From assembly GCA_028751875.1 (NCBI GenBank), contig CM054135.1, positions 5,614,891-5,678,890 of the forward strand: a stretch of 64,000 nucleotides of DNA, read 5' to 3'. Every line of letters begins with the position of its first letter. Within the stretch, counting starts at the first letter, position 1. Source of the stretch: Rapana venosa. Its lineage: Eukaryota > Mollusca > Gastropoda > Neogastropoda > Muricidae. The position numbers were made by a program, and so were the translations under genes. Under the pieces are notes generated by a model that was given only the letters and a program-made list of their open reading frames with translations, had not been told where the DNA came from and searched no databases. Of the stretch, positions 52,701-62,398 are shown piece by piece.

Positions 52701-53799
52701 TGTGAGGCATGGACACTGAACGCAGACCTACAAATGAGGATCCAAGCAGTAGAAATGAGATGCCTCAGAAGGCTCCTTGGCATCTCATACAAGGACCATG
52801 TCACCAACAATGAAGTCCGCAGAATGATCACTCAACAGGTGCGGGACTATGAAGACCTACTGACCAGGGGCGAAAAAGAGGAAACTCAGATGGTATGGGC
52901 ACGTAACACGCTCAGAAGGACTTGCAAAGACCATCCTGCAAGGAACAGTCCAGGGGAAGAGAAGACGGGGCAGACAGAGGAGAAAGTGGGCCGACGACAT
53001 CCGTGATTGGACAGGGAAGGACTTCAATGTCACCCAGGCACTCGCCCACGACCGCGCTAAGTGGAGCCAGCTGGTCCACCGTTCGTTCACCATGCAGCGC
53101 CCCTACGACCCTGGCGGGTTACGGGACCAGTAACAGTAACAGTAACAGAGAAGTTGAGGTCTCTGAGGCTCGCTCCCCAACGACCGCATAGGTTATGGGA
53201 CACCTTTACCTTACCTTTTAAAGTACTTGCATTCCGACTTTGGGGATGGTGTCTAAACACGACATGTGTGTGCATACATATTTAAATGGCCTACTCTTTG
53301 GAAAGGCGGAACGAGTTTTTAACGTAGTGCGCAAGATATTCTACACCGTTTGTACACCGGACCTCTGTTCATATCCTTATCCGAAGGACTTTCGAGGGAG
53401 TGGAGTCAGTACTGATGTCAAGTCCAAGGCGGAAAAAATCCCCTTAAAGCGGTCACATCGGTGATGGTTCGATCCCGGGCCGTCCGTCTAACCACGAGCT
53501 CAACAACACTCTAAGCTCTAACCACTAGGCTGTCCCGGCCCCCCCTGGTTCTTACCTATCAATCATTACAGCAACGTGCACTTCAGCGAAGTCCTCATAC
53601 GGCTTGTCAGTGGAGATTCCAAAGTCCTCGGTGACCACGTCCAAGTCTTCTGTCAACACTACCACAGCAGCAGTTGCAGCAGAGATCAGTGAAGAAGACA
53701 TCGAAGACGTCATCTCCCAAGCTGTGTCTTGTGAGGCAGGATCATCTTTGTCAGAGATGCTGAGTCCTGCGACACTTTCTGCCATCAGCTTCTTCAGCT
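48624..53799 (-). CDS. Rhodopsin-like neuropeptide G protein-coupled receptor (two visible exons)
   Basis: Plasma-membrane receptor. Exon 53799-53557 encodes a Ser/Thr/Asp-rich extracellular N-terminus and ends VAVMID plus a split Arg. Exon 49773-48624 completes that Arg and continues IYIPTIVAM, so the join is in phase. TM1 (GVLGNVLCFVTLVF), TM2 (TSTCVYMAAIAVVDCVILVL), TM3 with the disulfide Cys and AMTVDRFIVVRFPLKA (DRF for the usual DRY), a short TM4, loop KVWYPDPDVDF, TM5 (WIDASIYSFFPFISLFVL), a long basic loop 3, TM6 (VMLLLVSFTFLLLTSP) and TM7 (NHAINFLLYCISGRRFRQEF) follow in order. The NHAINFLLY version of NPxxY and the W-D-x-x-x-YS-F-PF entry to TM5 are typical of invertebrate FMRFamide/peptide-receptor-like proteins; the ligand is not decidable. 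At least four one-base shifts break the first half of the 7TM exon. The intron holds an RTE LINE and SINEs. Confidence 0.85.
49858..49970 (-). mobile_element. SINE family D 3' end
   Basis: ttctcggctggagttccg, agttcaccagaagcgtga, ggtcagccgcattccgac, ttcggagatggtgtc. Lies in the receptor intron. Confidence 0.65.
49982..50370 (+). mobile_element. SINE family B, full-length
   Basis: Head tggatcggtggtctagaggt with A box, B box ggttcgtatcccg, cccacggcaacaagag, ctctccccgggggagcagcc, atttcacgcagagaatc, cttaaagtggtatt. About 389 bp in the receptor intron. Confidence 0.85.
50425..50555 (-). mobile_element. SINE family A fragment
   Basis: ttgtcatctgttc, aaggcagaacaagtttttaac, gggcctcggtttatagtct, tatccgaaggac. 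Confidence 0.7.
50560..51139. other. Receptor intron, AT-rich
   Basis: No feature recognised. Confidence 0.45.
51140..51272 (+). mobile_element. SINE family C, internal part
   Basis: gtgaccgtttacgtgccttg, cagttcacccagctgtaaat, gggtcagggaaggtaaag, ctcaatatgctggcctctag. Head and tail lost; directly abuts the RTE element. Confidence 0.75.
51280..53140 (+). mobile_element. RTE-type LINE, RT and C-terminal part
   Basis: 5' truncated element sense on plus, inside the receptor intron. Readable blocks: IVKELTKQKQARVSNTRTR, MTEYCSELYNYQTLGDPS, the RT start (KSAGIDNIPAELIQ-like, frame-shifted near 51650), IAEEQAGF, IDFKKAFDRVWHDALWATM (first catalytic Asp, about 52037), GVRQGCLLSPTLFNIFLE (about 52201), LRFADDIDGMAGNEEELANL (catalytic pair, about 52323), EISAEKTKLM, LLNALVISIMLYACEAWT and MRCLRRLLGISYKDH. 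It ends at about 53140 with an (AGTAAC)n tail. About six indels. FADDIDG is a variant of the usual FADD segment. Confidence 0.85.
52350..53006 (+). pseudogene. RTE reverse transcriptase C-terminal half, open frame
   Basis: Longest intact frame of the element: 218 codons from just after the FADD motif to the C-terminal region. Contains SRYGMEISAEKTKLM, SGKELETVDHFRYLEAI, MERLKTIWRDRNIPLGTKVK, LLNALVISIMLYACEAWT and EMRCLRRLLGISYKDHVTNN. The catalytic part precedes it in another frame. Confidence 0.8.
53155..53218 (+). mobile_element. SINE family C 3' tail
   Basis: tctgaggctcgctccccaac, gaccgcataggttatggg and acacctttaccttacctttt, the end of the family in plus orientation. Confidence 0.75.
53275..53546 (-). 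mobile_element. SINE family A, full head
   Basis: Body (aaggcggaacgagtttttaac, cttatccgaaggactttcg, agtactgatgtcaagtccaa) and the minus-strand head ending taaccactaggctgtcccgg. The head ends about ten bases from the receptor exon's donor site. Confidence 0.8.
53557..53799 (-). CDS. Receptor N-terminal extracellular exon
   Basis: Acceptor ctttctacag next to a GATA/GA array, donor GTAAGA. Open throughout: LKKLMAESVAGLSISDKDD, TAWEMTSSMSSSL, then YEDFAEVHVAVMID. It completes an Arg codon with the 7TM exon. It has no signal peptide, so at least one more upstream exon should exist; I did not find it. Confidence 0.75.
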
Positions 53800-53810
53800 C
53801 TGTAGAAAGA

Positions 53811-53899
53811 GAGATAGATAGATAGATAGATAGATAGAGATAGATAGAGATAGATAGATAAATAGATAGAGATGATAGATAGATAGATTGATAGATAGA

Positions 53900-53980
<81 letters not shown>
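53811..53980. repeat. (GATA)n and (GA)n microsatellite
   Basis: GATA repeats with interruptions then about 75 bases of GA, just upstream (minus sense) of the receptor N-terminal exon's acceptor. Confidence 0.95.
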
Positions 53981-53982
<2 letters not shown>

Positions 53983-54089
53983 CAAGTCTGTAGTTGCTGT
54001 GAAAAATCTCTGTTTCCTTTTTTTTGTCACTAACATAGGAGAGCACTGTCGACAGCATGTTGAGAAGGGAAAAATGACTTCAAAAACAC

Positions 54090-54173
54090 AGAGAGACTCC
54101 TGAAGTCGGATTAGGGCTAGCTACCTTGAAGGTGGACAACAACAACAACAACAACACAACAACAACAACAACA

Positions 54174-54206
<33 letters not shown>

Positions 54207-54285
54207 CCGACAGCGGTCGCAATCGTAGTAAATCTCACCTTTGGGTGTGAACCTCGGATTCTAGCCAAAGGAACGAAAAAAACAC
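54090..54285 (+). mobile_element. SINE family D 3' end with internal (CAA)n
   Basis: cctgaagtcggattagggct, agctaccttgaaggtgga, then a (CAA)n array (54138-54206) inserted in the element, then gtaaatctcacctttgggtg and ctagccaaagg. Confidence 0.7.
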
Positions 54286-54289
54286 CAAA

Positions 54290-54640
54290 TAAAAAAGCAA
54301 AAATAAAAAAGGAAAAAAAAGAAAAATCACCAACAAAAAATCTCAAACCAAACAAGCCAAACAAAAAAACAAAACAAAACACAAAACAATGCACAAATAA
54401 TGCCCAACAGACAGAGAAACCCGGTTTGATATGATTATCTTCTCTCACTGGTATTAGTGCTGAGGAATTGCGCTATATATTTTATATATAATATTATTAT
54501 ATTTATATATATATATATTTTATATAAATTTTTATTTTTTAAAATTTTATTTTTTTTCAGACTGTTTGGAGGACAAGTTGAACTGGGGGAGCCCCCCCTC
54601 TCTTAGTTCGTTGGATGATGGGGCAGTTGTGCTACCCATT
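54290..54640. other. A-rich then T/A-rich low-complexity sequence
   Basis: No feature recognised. Confidence 0.4.
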
Positions 54641-54644
54641 TTCT

Positions 54645-55200
54645 TTTCTTGGTACAGATGCCGGCACCTTTTTAGTCAAAAGTGGGTTGGTTTGTTAGGG
54701 GTGTAAGATGTTCAACACGACTTCGCATCTTGGTCTCGGGGATTTTAGGGGGGAATGGACGTCCAAATTCCCCTTTGGGGGAAAATTTTGATGGGGAAAC
54801 CGAAGACGAATTTTCCCCAAAATTTAGCTGGTTTAAACCCCCCGGAGAGGCGGGGGGGGGGTTGGGGTTTGGGGGGGGGGAGGGGGGGGGGGGGAGAAAA
54901 GGGGGTTTTTTTGGGGGGGGGGGGAAAATTTTTGAAAGGTTTTAGGGGTTTTTAGGGTAGGAAAAGGGGGGGGCCCCCCCGGGAAAACCCCCCCAACCGG
55001 GGGGAAAAGTTTTTTGGGGGGGGGGGGGGGGGGGGGGGGGGGTTGGGGGGGGGGGGGGGGCCCGGGAAAGAAAGGGGGTAAAAAAAAAAAATTTTTAAAT
55101 TTTTTAAAAAAAATTTTTTAAGAGGGGGGGGAAAAGGAAACCGGGGGGAATTTTAGGGGGAGGGGCAGGGTTTTTTTTGGAAAGGGGCGGCCCCTTCAGT
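54645..55200. other. Smoothed G-run zone with SINE-A remnant
   Basis: SINE-A words at 54690-54740 (tgtaagatgttcaacacgac, ttcgcatcttgg), then 54830-55070 with G runs of 5-30 bases. The same SINE-A words reappear clean at 55200-55260, so this is probably another smoothed duplicate. Confidence 0.5.
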
Positions 55201-55345
55201 CAAAAGTGGGTAGGGGTTTGTAAGTGGGTGTAAGATGTTCAACACGATTCGCAATCTTGGTTCTCGGAAGGATTTTCAGGGGGGGTGGAGTCAGTACCAA
55301 CTTTCGCCCCTGGGGAACATCTTGGTATGGGTATACCGGGGGAGA
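55195..55345 (-). mobile_element. SINE family A fragment
   Basis: tgtaagatgttcaacacgat, ttctcggaaggattttcagg, gtggagtcagtaccaac, atggg.ata: diverged minus copy. Confidence 0.55.
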
Positions 55346-55404
55346 CTGGAACCTGTGTCCCCACTTCACTTGAACTGAGTTGAACCGAACACACTGCAGT
55401 ATGC

Positions 55405-55745
55405 AGACGACTTTCTGGGAATTCAGCTGCTTTCCCCGGGGTGGGGGGTAGAGGGGGGGGGGGGAGCAAGAGCAGCGCCACCCAGTAAAATAATTCCTGT
55501 TTGCTTGTTTCCCTTTCTGAGTGGATAATTCTTTTGTCTACAGAGTTTTGCCAGGGACAGCTCTCTTCTTTACGTGCGCTGAGTGCCCTAAACGTCGGTT
55601 TATCCTCTCATCCAAAAGACTAGCACCCAGACCACCACTCAAAATCTAGTGGATGGAAGAAAACGTTTTAAGCACAAACAGGAATCGAACCCGCACCTCT
55701 CGCTTTCTAGGAAGGTGCGTAACCTCCAGACCCCCGACCCACTTA
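55405..55745 (-). mobile_element. SINE family B, diverged full-length
   Basis: agctgctttccccgggg, tttcctgtttgcttgtttcc-like, tttgccagggacagctctct, tttacgtgcgctgagtg, ccaaaagactagcacccag, accaccactcaaaatctagt and the head near 55740. About 340 bp. Confidence 0.75.
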
Positions 55746-55919
55746 CCTTCAGACCACAAAATATGACTCTCTTCAGGACTGTAACGCCACACTCATGGTT
55801 GTACTAAAATACTATGGGAATCTAGTCTTTTTCAGCACTGGGTCTGTCTGGTTTTCTCAATTATCAGAGATGGGAAATAACAACTTGAAATAACTTCTTT
55901 CTGATTACCTTACACATTA

Positions 55920-56400
55920 CAAACGCGTGAAACTGGAATGGATCCCTGTTCACTATGGTATACCTGGCAACAAACAGGATGATGAACTTGCAAAACAGGG
56001 AGCACAGAAAGAACAGTACAATAGCAGCCTCACCCTCCCACGAAAAGAAGACAATCATCAAAGCAATGGCCCCACACAGAGTAGAGCACGACTAAAACCT
56101 TCTCAAAAGAGAAGAACGAGTCATGATTCTAAGACTCCGCACTGGGCACAACAGGCGGAATCACCATGATGTCCACAAAGCTGAAACTCGTTCCTTCTCT
56201 CCCGTTTGCCTCTTGTGCTAAAGAAAACCAGACTAGCGGACACATCCTCCAAAGATGCACGCTATATAGCGACCTGGGGAAGATTGTAACCCTGCAAACC
56301 AAGCTGTGCGGCCCACGAGAGGAGCTGGAAAGAAAGGACGTGCCATTATTTCCCCCTAGACACATCTGACGGTGTAAAAACGAACGACAGAAGAAGAAGA
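55920..56400 (+). pseudogene. LINE RNase H end, second copy
   Basis: VKLEWIPVHYGIPGN, DDELAKQGAQKE, SSLTLPRKEDNHQS, then after shifts a Cys-rich word (VCLLCAKENQTSGH, LQRCTLYSDLGK) and a GAA tail. Related to 39380-40190 but from a different subfamily. Only the last third of the RNase H domain remains. Confidence 0.75.
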
Positions 56401-56514
56401 TAATCTTCTTGTTATCAACAGTTTGAACACACTTTATGTAACGTTAGAAAATGTATGTCATGCTGTTCCTATTCTGAAATTTGCATTCTAACTACAATGT
56501 AGAGATGAAATAAA

Positions 56515-56593
56515 ATGAATTACAAAACGGGTCATCTTAATGAATATAATTCGCCAACAAAGGTAGTGTATTTTAAAGTTATTTTTATACTCT

Positions 56594-56627
<34 letters not shown>

Positions 56628-56628
56628 C
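56515..56628 (+). repeat. Segment repeated at 62268-62355
   Basis: gaattacaaaacgggtcatctt, aatgaatataattcgccaac, aaaggtagtgtatttta, ctcttaacacacac: the same series of words occurs at 62268-62360, followed by CA repeats in both. It ends in (CA)n here (56598-56627). Confidence 0.7.
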
Positions 56629-56629
56629 T

Positions 56630-57105
56630 CCCAGTATGCTGTTATGATATTTTGCGGTCTATCGCTGTTGTACAAGGTGACCTATATAAAACAGGGAGAG
56701 GACTGGCTTTCCAAATCATTTCTTTGTATTAAATTGTTCATGTGGTTTTCTTTTTGTGTTTACTCCTCCCTTCCTTCCTATCTTCCTCCCTCCCTCCCTT
56801 CCTTCCTTTTTTCCTTCCTTCTCAAACAGACAAAAAAAGAATAAAGAGTACTGTTGTTGGAAAATGATGGCATGCTTATGTGAACAAAAGAAGATGGATT
56901 TGTTTACAAGGGCTATCATTGGACAAACTGCAGTGACAGAACTGGACTGATCTGTTTGTGCCTGTGACCCGGCAATAGATGACTCCTGGCCTATTGCACT
57001 CGCTGCAGCAAGCTCTCTCTCTCTGAATCTATGAATCTCTGAATGCTGCTGCCACAATGAACAGACAGAAAAGCTCGATCTTTTTTTTCTCCCAAGAAAG
57101 CGTTT
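56630..57105. other. Non-coding sequence
   Basis: TTCC-rich patch at 56765-56822. No gene recognised. Confidence 0.4.
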
Positions 57106-57152
57106 TGAAATTTTGTTTGACAAGACTCAGCGCTGTAGAAATTCCATATATC
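57106..57152 (+). mobile_element. CR1-type LINE tail
   Basis: ttttgtttgacaagactcag and cgctgtagaaattccatata, followed by an ATC/GTC array. Confidence 0.65.
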
Positions 57153-57323
57153 ATCATCGTCGTCGTCGTCGTCATCATTATCGCCGTCGTCGTCGTCATC
57201 ATCACCACCACCACCACCACCACCACCACCACACACCACCACCACCACCACCACCACCACCACCACCACCACCACACCACCACCACCTCCGTCGTCGTCG
57301 TCGTCGTCGTCGTCATCATCATC

Positions 57324-57402
<79 letters not shown>
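57153..57402. repeat. Compound trinucleotide array (ATC/GTC)-(CAC)-(GTC)-(ATC)-(CAG)
   Basis: Ordered blocks of different triplets over about 250 bases, ending in (CAG)n of 14 units next to SINE-E. Confidence 0.95.
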
Positions 57403-57403
<1 letters not shown>

Positions 57404-57615
57404 GGTTAGCGCCTTGGATTTTGGACTGGAAGGTCACAGGTTCGATTCCCATGAGTCATAGGGATTTTCGGACTCCGGCCGGCTCCCTCACAGAGTGGGT
57501 GTGCTGTGGGCTCAGTGGGAAGACTGGGACCACACAGTCGAGCTTCATCCACTTTTATGGATGCGAGTTTGAGAGTGTTGCACAAATTACCTGACCAACA
57601 CTGCAGCGGTCTGTA

Positions 57616-57618
<3 letters not shown>
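57402..57618 (+). mobile_element. SINE family E with tRNA-like head
   Basis: gtggttagcgccttggattt (A box region), acaggttcgattccc (B box, at about 57437), then gattttcggactccggccgg, gactgggaccacacagtcg and the 3' words ttgagagtgttgcacaaatt, acctgaccaacactgcagcg. A (CAT)n array follows. A diverged relative of the 3' part is at 58090-58155. Confidence 0.7.

Positions 57619-57701
<83 letters not shown>
57619..57701. repeat. (CAT)n microsatellite
   Basis: About 27 CAT units directly after SINE-E. Confidence 0.95.
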
Positions 57702-57702
<1 letters not shown>

Positions 57703-58088
57703 TCAAGACATTTGATGTCTTCATAGTAAACACTGACAGCTGTCTCTGCAACAGCACCATCGATTGTGCAGTGTGGCCTTGGTCTCCATGGTCAAGTACA
57801 TCGATGATGTCGGTGGCAGAGTGACCCATTTGGCTACACTTCACTTTTAGCCTTCAGGTCATGTAGTAACTTTTGCAGAAAAAAAATCTGCTGAATTTCA
57901 CAGATTTTTCGAAGTGTGAAAAAATTTCCCGTGTAGTTTTTTTTGGGGGGTTGGAGTGGGGGGCGGACGGGGGGGGGGGGGGGGGGGTTGAGGACAAAGA
58001 GTACCCAGGTAGTCATGGGAAATTTGGAAATGATCATCATGAAGATTGCATTCCTCAATATTGACCCGCCCATGCGGATTGTGGTTAG
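57702..58088. other. Non-coding sequence with G run
   Basis: Poly-G at 57970-57986. No gene recognised. Confidence 0.4.
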
Positions 58089-58160
58089 GAAGCTTGAGTT
58101 TGAGATATTGCTCAAATAACCTGACCAGCACTGCAGGTGTCTGTATCTCTCGGGCCCGGC
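58089..58160 (+). repeat. SINE-E 3' relative
   Basis: gaagcttgagtttgagatatt, ctcaaataacctgaccagca and ctgcaggtgtctgtatc match the 3' end of SINE-E at 57565-57615. Confidence 0.6.
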
Positions 58161-58904
58161 TGACGCCAGTTATACTATAATAGTAAGCGTAGAGTACAAC
58201 CCTGTCAAATAGTCTCAAAGCATATGCACTTCCACAGCAGCATAATTACGCCCTCCTCATTATCACTGATCATCATGCAGTTAAAAAAATTGCCTCTGAT
58301 TCGGTGGTTCCGTTTGCTCTGGTCTCATGGCGACCTCAGATTAGGTTTTCCCATACACTTCTGTGTCTGTTGTGAGTTTGTGTCAAAGCATTTGGGGTTG
58401 GAGGTTCACGGGAGACGGTCGTTGGAGGGACGTTGTGGTGATGGCCACCTCGGGTGGGCAACTCACTCAGTCTGGCTCCGCGACTGAGCTAATACTGTCG
58501 TTAGTAGGGGGCTTAGTAGGTGGAGTCCTGCGTGTGTTAGCTCAGAACAGGCACCACTGAACACCACCAAAGTGACCCAGCAGCAGTGCAGGGCCTCTCT
58601 GGCTGGTGTCCCCTCGGCCGCCTGATATTGATGGGCTCCCTGTGGACTTCCGACCCTGAGAATGCGACATGGCGCATCTGGGTATGGCTGGGGCGTGGAG
58701 ATTGGAATGAGCGGCGTTGAAACAGCAGGACGGGATCGTCACAGAAGATGAGGCAGCAAAAAAAAGTACTCTAGCAGCTGTAAATTTGAAGTACACTAGT
58801 GTTTTTTTTTTACTCCGTAAAATTCTCTAGCAACAGTTAAAGTGAAGCGCACCAGTAGTATTAAAGTACAAAGTAAAAAAGTACTTTATTTCTGTCTTTT
58901 CCTT
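58161..58904. other. Non-coding sequence
   Basis: GC-balanced, possibly an unrecognised repeat (58560-58740). Frames at 58224-58560 show no domain. Confidence 0.35.
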
Positions 58905-59259
58905 ATTCTTTTATTTCGAGGACAATGGAATAAGCACTCACGTGCTTCTTTTTTTTAAACATGAAGTCCCCGTCTATATGCAGTTTTTGTCAATTTTGTC
59001 ATCCGTTCCCACTAGCACACAATGGCCTACTCTTCCGAAAAGCGGAACAGGGAGTTAACGTGTGCGCAAGATGTTCTGCGTGCGTTCGCACACGGGACCT
59101 CGGTTTATAGTCTCATCCGAAGGACTTTTTTTTTAGGGAGAGTGGAGTCGGCACTGATGTTAACTCCAGAGGAAAAATCTTATTCAACAAGATTCGAACT
59201 CGGGTCAGCAGATCACGAATACATCACTCTAATGTTACACCAGGCTATCCCGTCCCCCA
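58905..59259 (-). mobile_element. SINE family A, full-length
   Basis: Tail ttcttttatttcgaggacaa, hairpin agcactcacgtgctt, body tggcctactcttccgaaaag and ctcatccgaaggac, B box region agattcgaactcgggtc and head ending ccaggctatcccgtcccc. About 355 bp, one of the two best copies. Confidence 0.85.
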
Positions 59260-59590
59260 GCCAGTTAATGTGAAACATACCAGATGCCATACATGGTAAA
59301 AATACCGGTGGGTTGCCTCTGAAAAAAAGGATTCTTGTTTTGGCTAGAAAGTCAGTGATGGTACAGTGCACCACCAGTGGCATCGATGACAAAGTGCACC
59401 AGTGGTTTACAGAAGAGAAAAGTGCACCCAGCATCAACACGAAAGTGAATCGCCTAGTAAAGTCTAGTCAAGTCAATTGAAATTTTTTCCAGAGGTACCA
59501 TTGAATAAACAATGCGTTTGCTTTTTCTGTTTTCATCAAGTCACCTATCTAGGACCAAAAATAAAAAGCCCCAGCTTGATCAATAATATC
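59260..59590. other. Non-coding sequence
   Basis: 59461-59550 shares words with 63310-63400 (aagtcaat..aaatttttt, cca.aggta, gcgtttgcttttt). Confidence 0.45.
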
Positions 59591-59647
59591 TGACTACATT
59601 CTTACACAGAGACAGAAAAGGCCCCACGCCATGACATCATTGTCATC

Positions 59648-59953
59648 ATGGGGGACCTCAACGCCAAGGTCGGAAGCGACAACACCGACTATGAGAGAGT
59701 CATGGGGAAACACGGAGTGGGGAACAGAAATGACAATGGGGAGAGACTTGTGGAGTTTTGCGCCATGAACAACTTAGTGATAGGAGGGACCCTCTTCACG
59801 CACCGGGACATCCACAAGCTGACTTGGACGTCGCCGAATGGGAGAGACATGAACCAGATTGACCATATGATGATCAACGGTATATGGAGACGATCTTTTT
59901 CTGGATGTGAGAACCAAGCGAAGTGCGATTTTGGGAGCGACCACACCTGGTGA
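59648..59953 (+). pseudogene. RTE endonuclease C-terminal half
   Basis: Intact 101-codon frame with the catalytic Asp/Asn of GDLNAKVG, the QIDH motif and the terminal SDHTW. It cuts target DNA in the active element. The first half of the domain, with the catalytic Glu, is absent. Confidence 0.8.
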
Positions 59954-61695
59954 CAGCACACATCCAGATGAAATGAAGAAGAACACAAGACCAACCACTC
60001 AAGCGCGATTTGATACCCAGCGACCTGAGAGACACCAACGTGGAAGTCTGAAATTCATCAACAATCTGAGAACAGATTCCACATCTTTGCAGAACATATC
60101 AGAACAGCATGACATAGATGCGACATGGAAGCAGATCTGTAAACTGTACACTGAGAGCAGCAAGGAGAGCATCGGTCATCAAAAGAAGAAGACCAACAAT
60201 GACTGGATCCAACAAGAGACCCTCGATGCCATCAAAGAAAGGAGAGAGATCAATAAGAGACTTCTGCAAGTAAAGTCTCCACGGCTACGGGAGAGGTTGG
60301 AAGAGTTGTACAGAGAGGCACACAGGAAAGTGAAGAGACTCGCACGCCGTGACAAGATAGAAGCCATGGACCAGCTGGCAGCTGAGGCAGAAGAGGCGGC
60401 GGCCCAAGGAGAGCAAGGGAGAGTCTACAGGATCACCAAGAAAGTATGAACAAATTTAAGAGGAGCGCTGGGGGACCAATTAGGGACAGACAAGGGAAAC
60501 TGTTGACAACAGAGAAATAGCAAGAAGAAAGATGGACTGAACACTTCCCAGGAAGTTCTAACCGACCACCACCTGACGAGACAGCCGACATCCAAAAATA
60601 CAAAAGATTTAGACATTGATGTCAACCCCCCAACAAAGGAAGAGATAGTGGCTGCCATTAAGACCCTCAAGAACGGCAAGTCGCCAGGCCATGACAACCT
60701 TGGTGCCGAACTGTTCAAGGCAGATTCTGAACTAGCACTGACATACTGCAACCACTGTTCAGAGCTGCATGGAAGAACGAGAAAGTACCTGACGATTGGA
60801 CCAAGGGAGTGATAGTGTTAATCCCCAAAAAGAAAACCTGAGCGACTGCAACAACTGGAGGGGAATCACTCTTTTGTCTGTGCCAAGCAAGATACTGGCC
60901 AAGGTCATCATCAGAAGAATATCAGACGCTGTGGACGATGCACTGAGGAAGAAACAAGCAGGGTTCAGGAAGCAACGAGGATGTATAGGCCAGATATTCA
61001 CGCTCAGAAACATCATCGAAAAAGTGCACCAGTGGCAAAAGACAACGTATGGAATTCTGGGACTTCGAAAAGGCATTTGACAGCGTACACAGAGACAGCT
61101 TTGGGGAAAACCTTCACACTATGGCATCCCATCGAAAATGGTACAAACCTTTTCAAAAGCTTCTACGACACATTCAGATGATCTGTGGGCCATAGCAACA
61201 CTGATTCGAAGTCAAGACTGGAGTAAGACAAGGATGGGTGATGTCGGCAGTTTCTTAATCTGGTTCATTGATTGGTGATGAGGAAGACGACAGAAAACAC
61301 CCCAAGAGGGATTCGCTGGAGCCTGTTCTCAACACTAGATGACTTTGACTTTGCGGATGACCCGGCATGCTGTCCCACACACACCAACATATCCAGGAGA
61401 AGACCAGCAGACTCCAAACATTCGGACAGCAAGTGGGGCTTCGTATTAGCACCAAGAAAACAGAGACAATGTCGCTCAATGTGAACACACCAACCCCTGT
61501 GAAAGTGAATGGAACTGACCTACGCCAGACAGACAAGTTCACATACCTTGGCAGCAGCATCAAACCAGAGGGCGGCACAAAAGAAGACATCCACAACAGA
61601 CTGGGCAAGGCCCGGAGTTTTGTTTTAGGGAGATAACGATACTTTGGGGATCAACCGGTACAGCACCAACACCAAGCTGAAGCTATACCAGAGCT

Positions 61696-62126
61696 GTGTT
61701 GTATCTACGCTCCTGTACGGTTCTGAGTTGCTGGAGGATGACGGAAGCGGATTTACCAAACTTCGATCCTTTCACACCATATGCCTCCGAAGAATTTTCC
61801 AGATCTTTTGGCCAAAAGATCTCCAATGAAGACCTACTACGAGATGCAGGCAGGAAGACATGGGAACCATCAACACTAGACGACGGTGGAAGTGGATTGG
61901 GCACATCCTCCGAAAAGACCCACAGTCAATCACAAGAACAGCATTGCACTGGACCCCAGAAGGAAGGAGAAAGAAAGAAAGACCAAAAGCAACGTGGAGG
62001 AGGACTGTAGAAAGTGAGATGAAGGCCATGCAGCACTCTTGGGGATCAGTGGCTAGGTTGGCCCAGGATAGGCAGGAGTGGAAGCGCTTTGTTGCTGCCC
62101 TACACACCACTGGGTGTAATGGTTGA
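61696..62126 (+). pseudogene. RTE C-terminal region
   Basis: LRSFHTICLRRIFQIFWPKD, then DMGTINTRRRWKWIGHILRK, DPQSITRTALHWTPEG, RRKKERPKATWRRTVE and RQEWKRFVAALHTTGCNG. Aligns with 42935-43400 (-). Confidence 0.85.
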
Positions 62127-62164
62127 TGATGATGATGACATTTTTACACAACCCAATAACAATA

Positions 62165-62262
62165 AAATACACACACACACAAACATACACACACACACAA
62201 ACATACACACACACACGCGCGCGCGCGCGCGCGCGTGCACACGCACGCACACACAGAGAGAT
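62165..62262. repeat. (CA)n with (GC)n core
   Basis: CA repeats around a CGCGCG tract at 62217-62234. Confidence 0.9.
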
Positions 62263-62398
62263 AAAACATAATGAATTACAAAACAGGTAATCTTAATCAA
62301 TATGATTCTCTAACAAAGGTGGTAGTTTATTTTATTTTATTTTAGTCTTAACACACACACGACCGCACGCACGCACGCATCCCCCCCTACACACACAT

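Larger units (their letters stand above)
59592..62150 (+). mobile_element. RTE-type LINE, endonuclease to 3' end
   Basis: Most complete RTE copy in the window. Endonuclease: IIVIMGDLNAKVGSDN (about 59639), GVGNRNDNGERLVEFC, NQIDHMMINGIWRRS, SDHTW. Linker: KESIGHQKKKTNNDW, ELYREAHRKVKR. RT: NPPTKEEIVAAIKTLKNGK-like start (about 60630), GITLLSVPSKILAKVIIRR, KKQAGFRKQRGCIGQIFTLR, DFEKAFDSVHRDSF-like (about 61060), a worn FADD region (about 61340), LGLRISTKKTETMSLNVN-like. C-terminus to WKRFVAALHTTGCNG at 62126, then a short (GATGAT) tail. About eight indels. The N-terminal part before the endonuclease is missing. Confidence 0.85.

Noticed and set aside
54682..54955. Gly-rich frames
   Set aside because: Translation of G runs in a low-quality zone.
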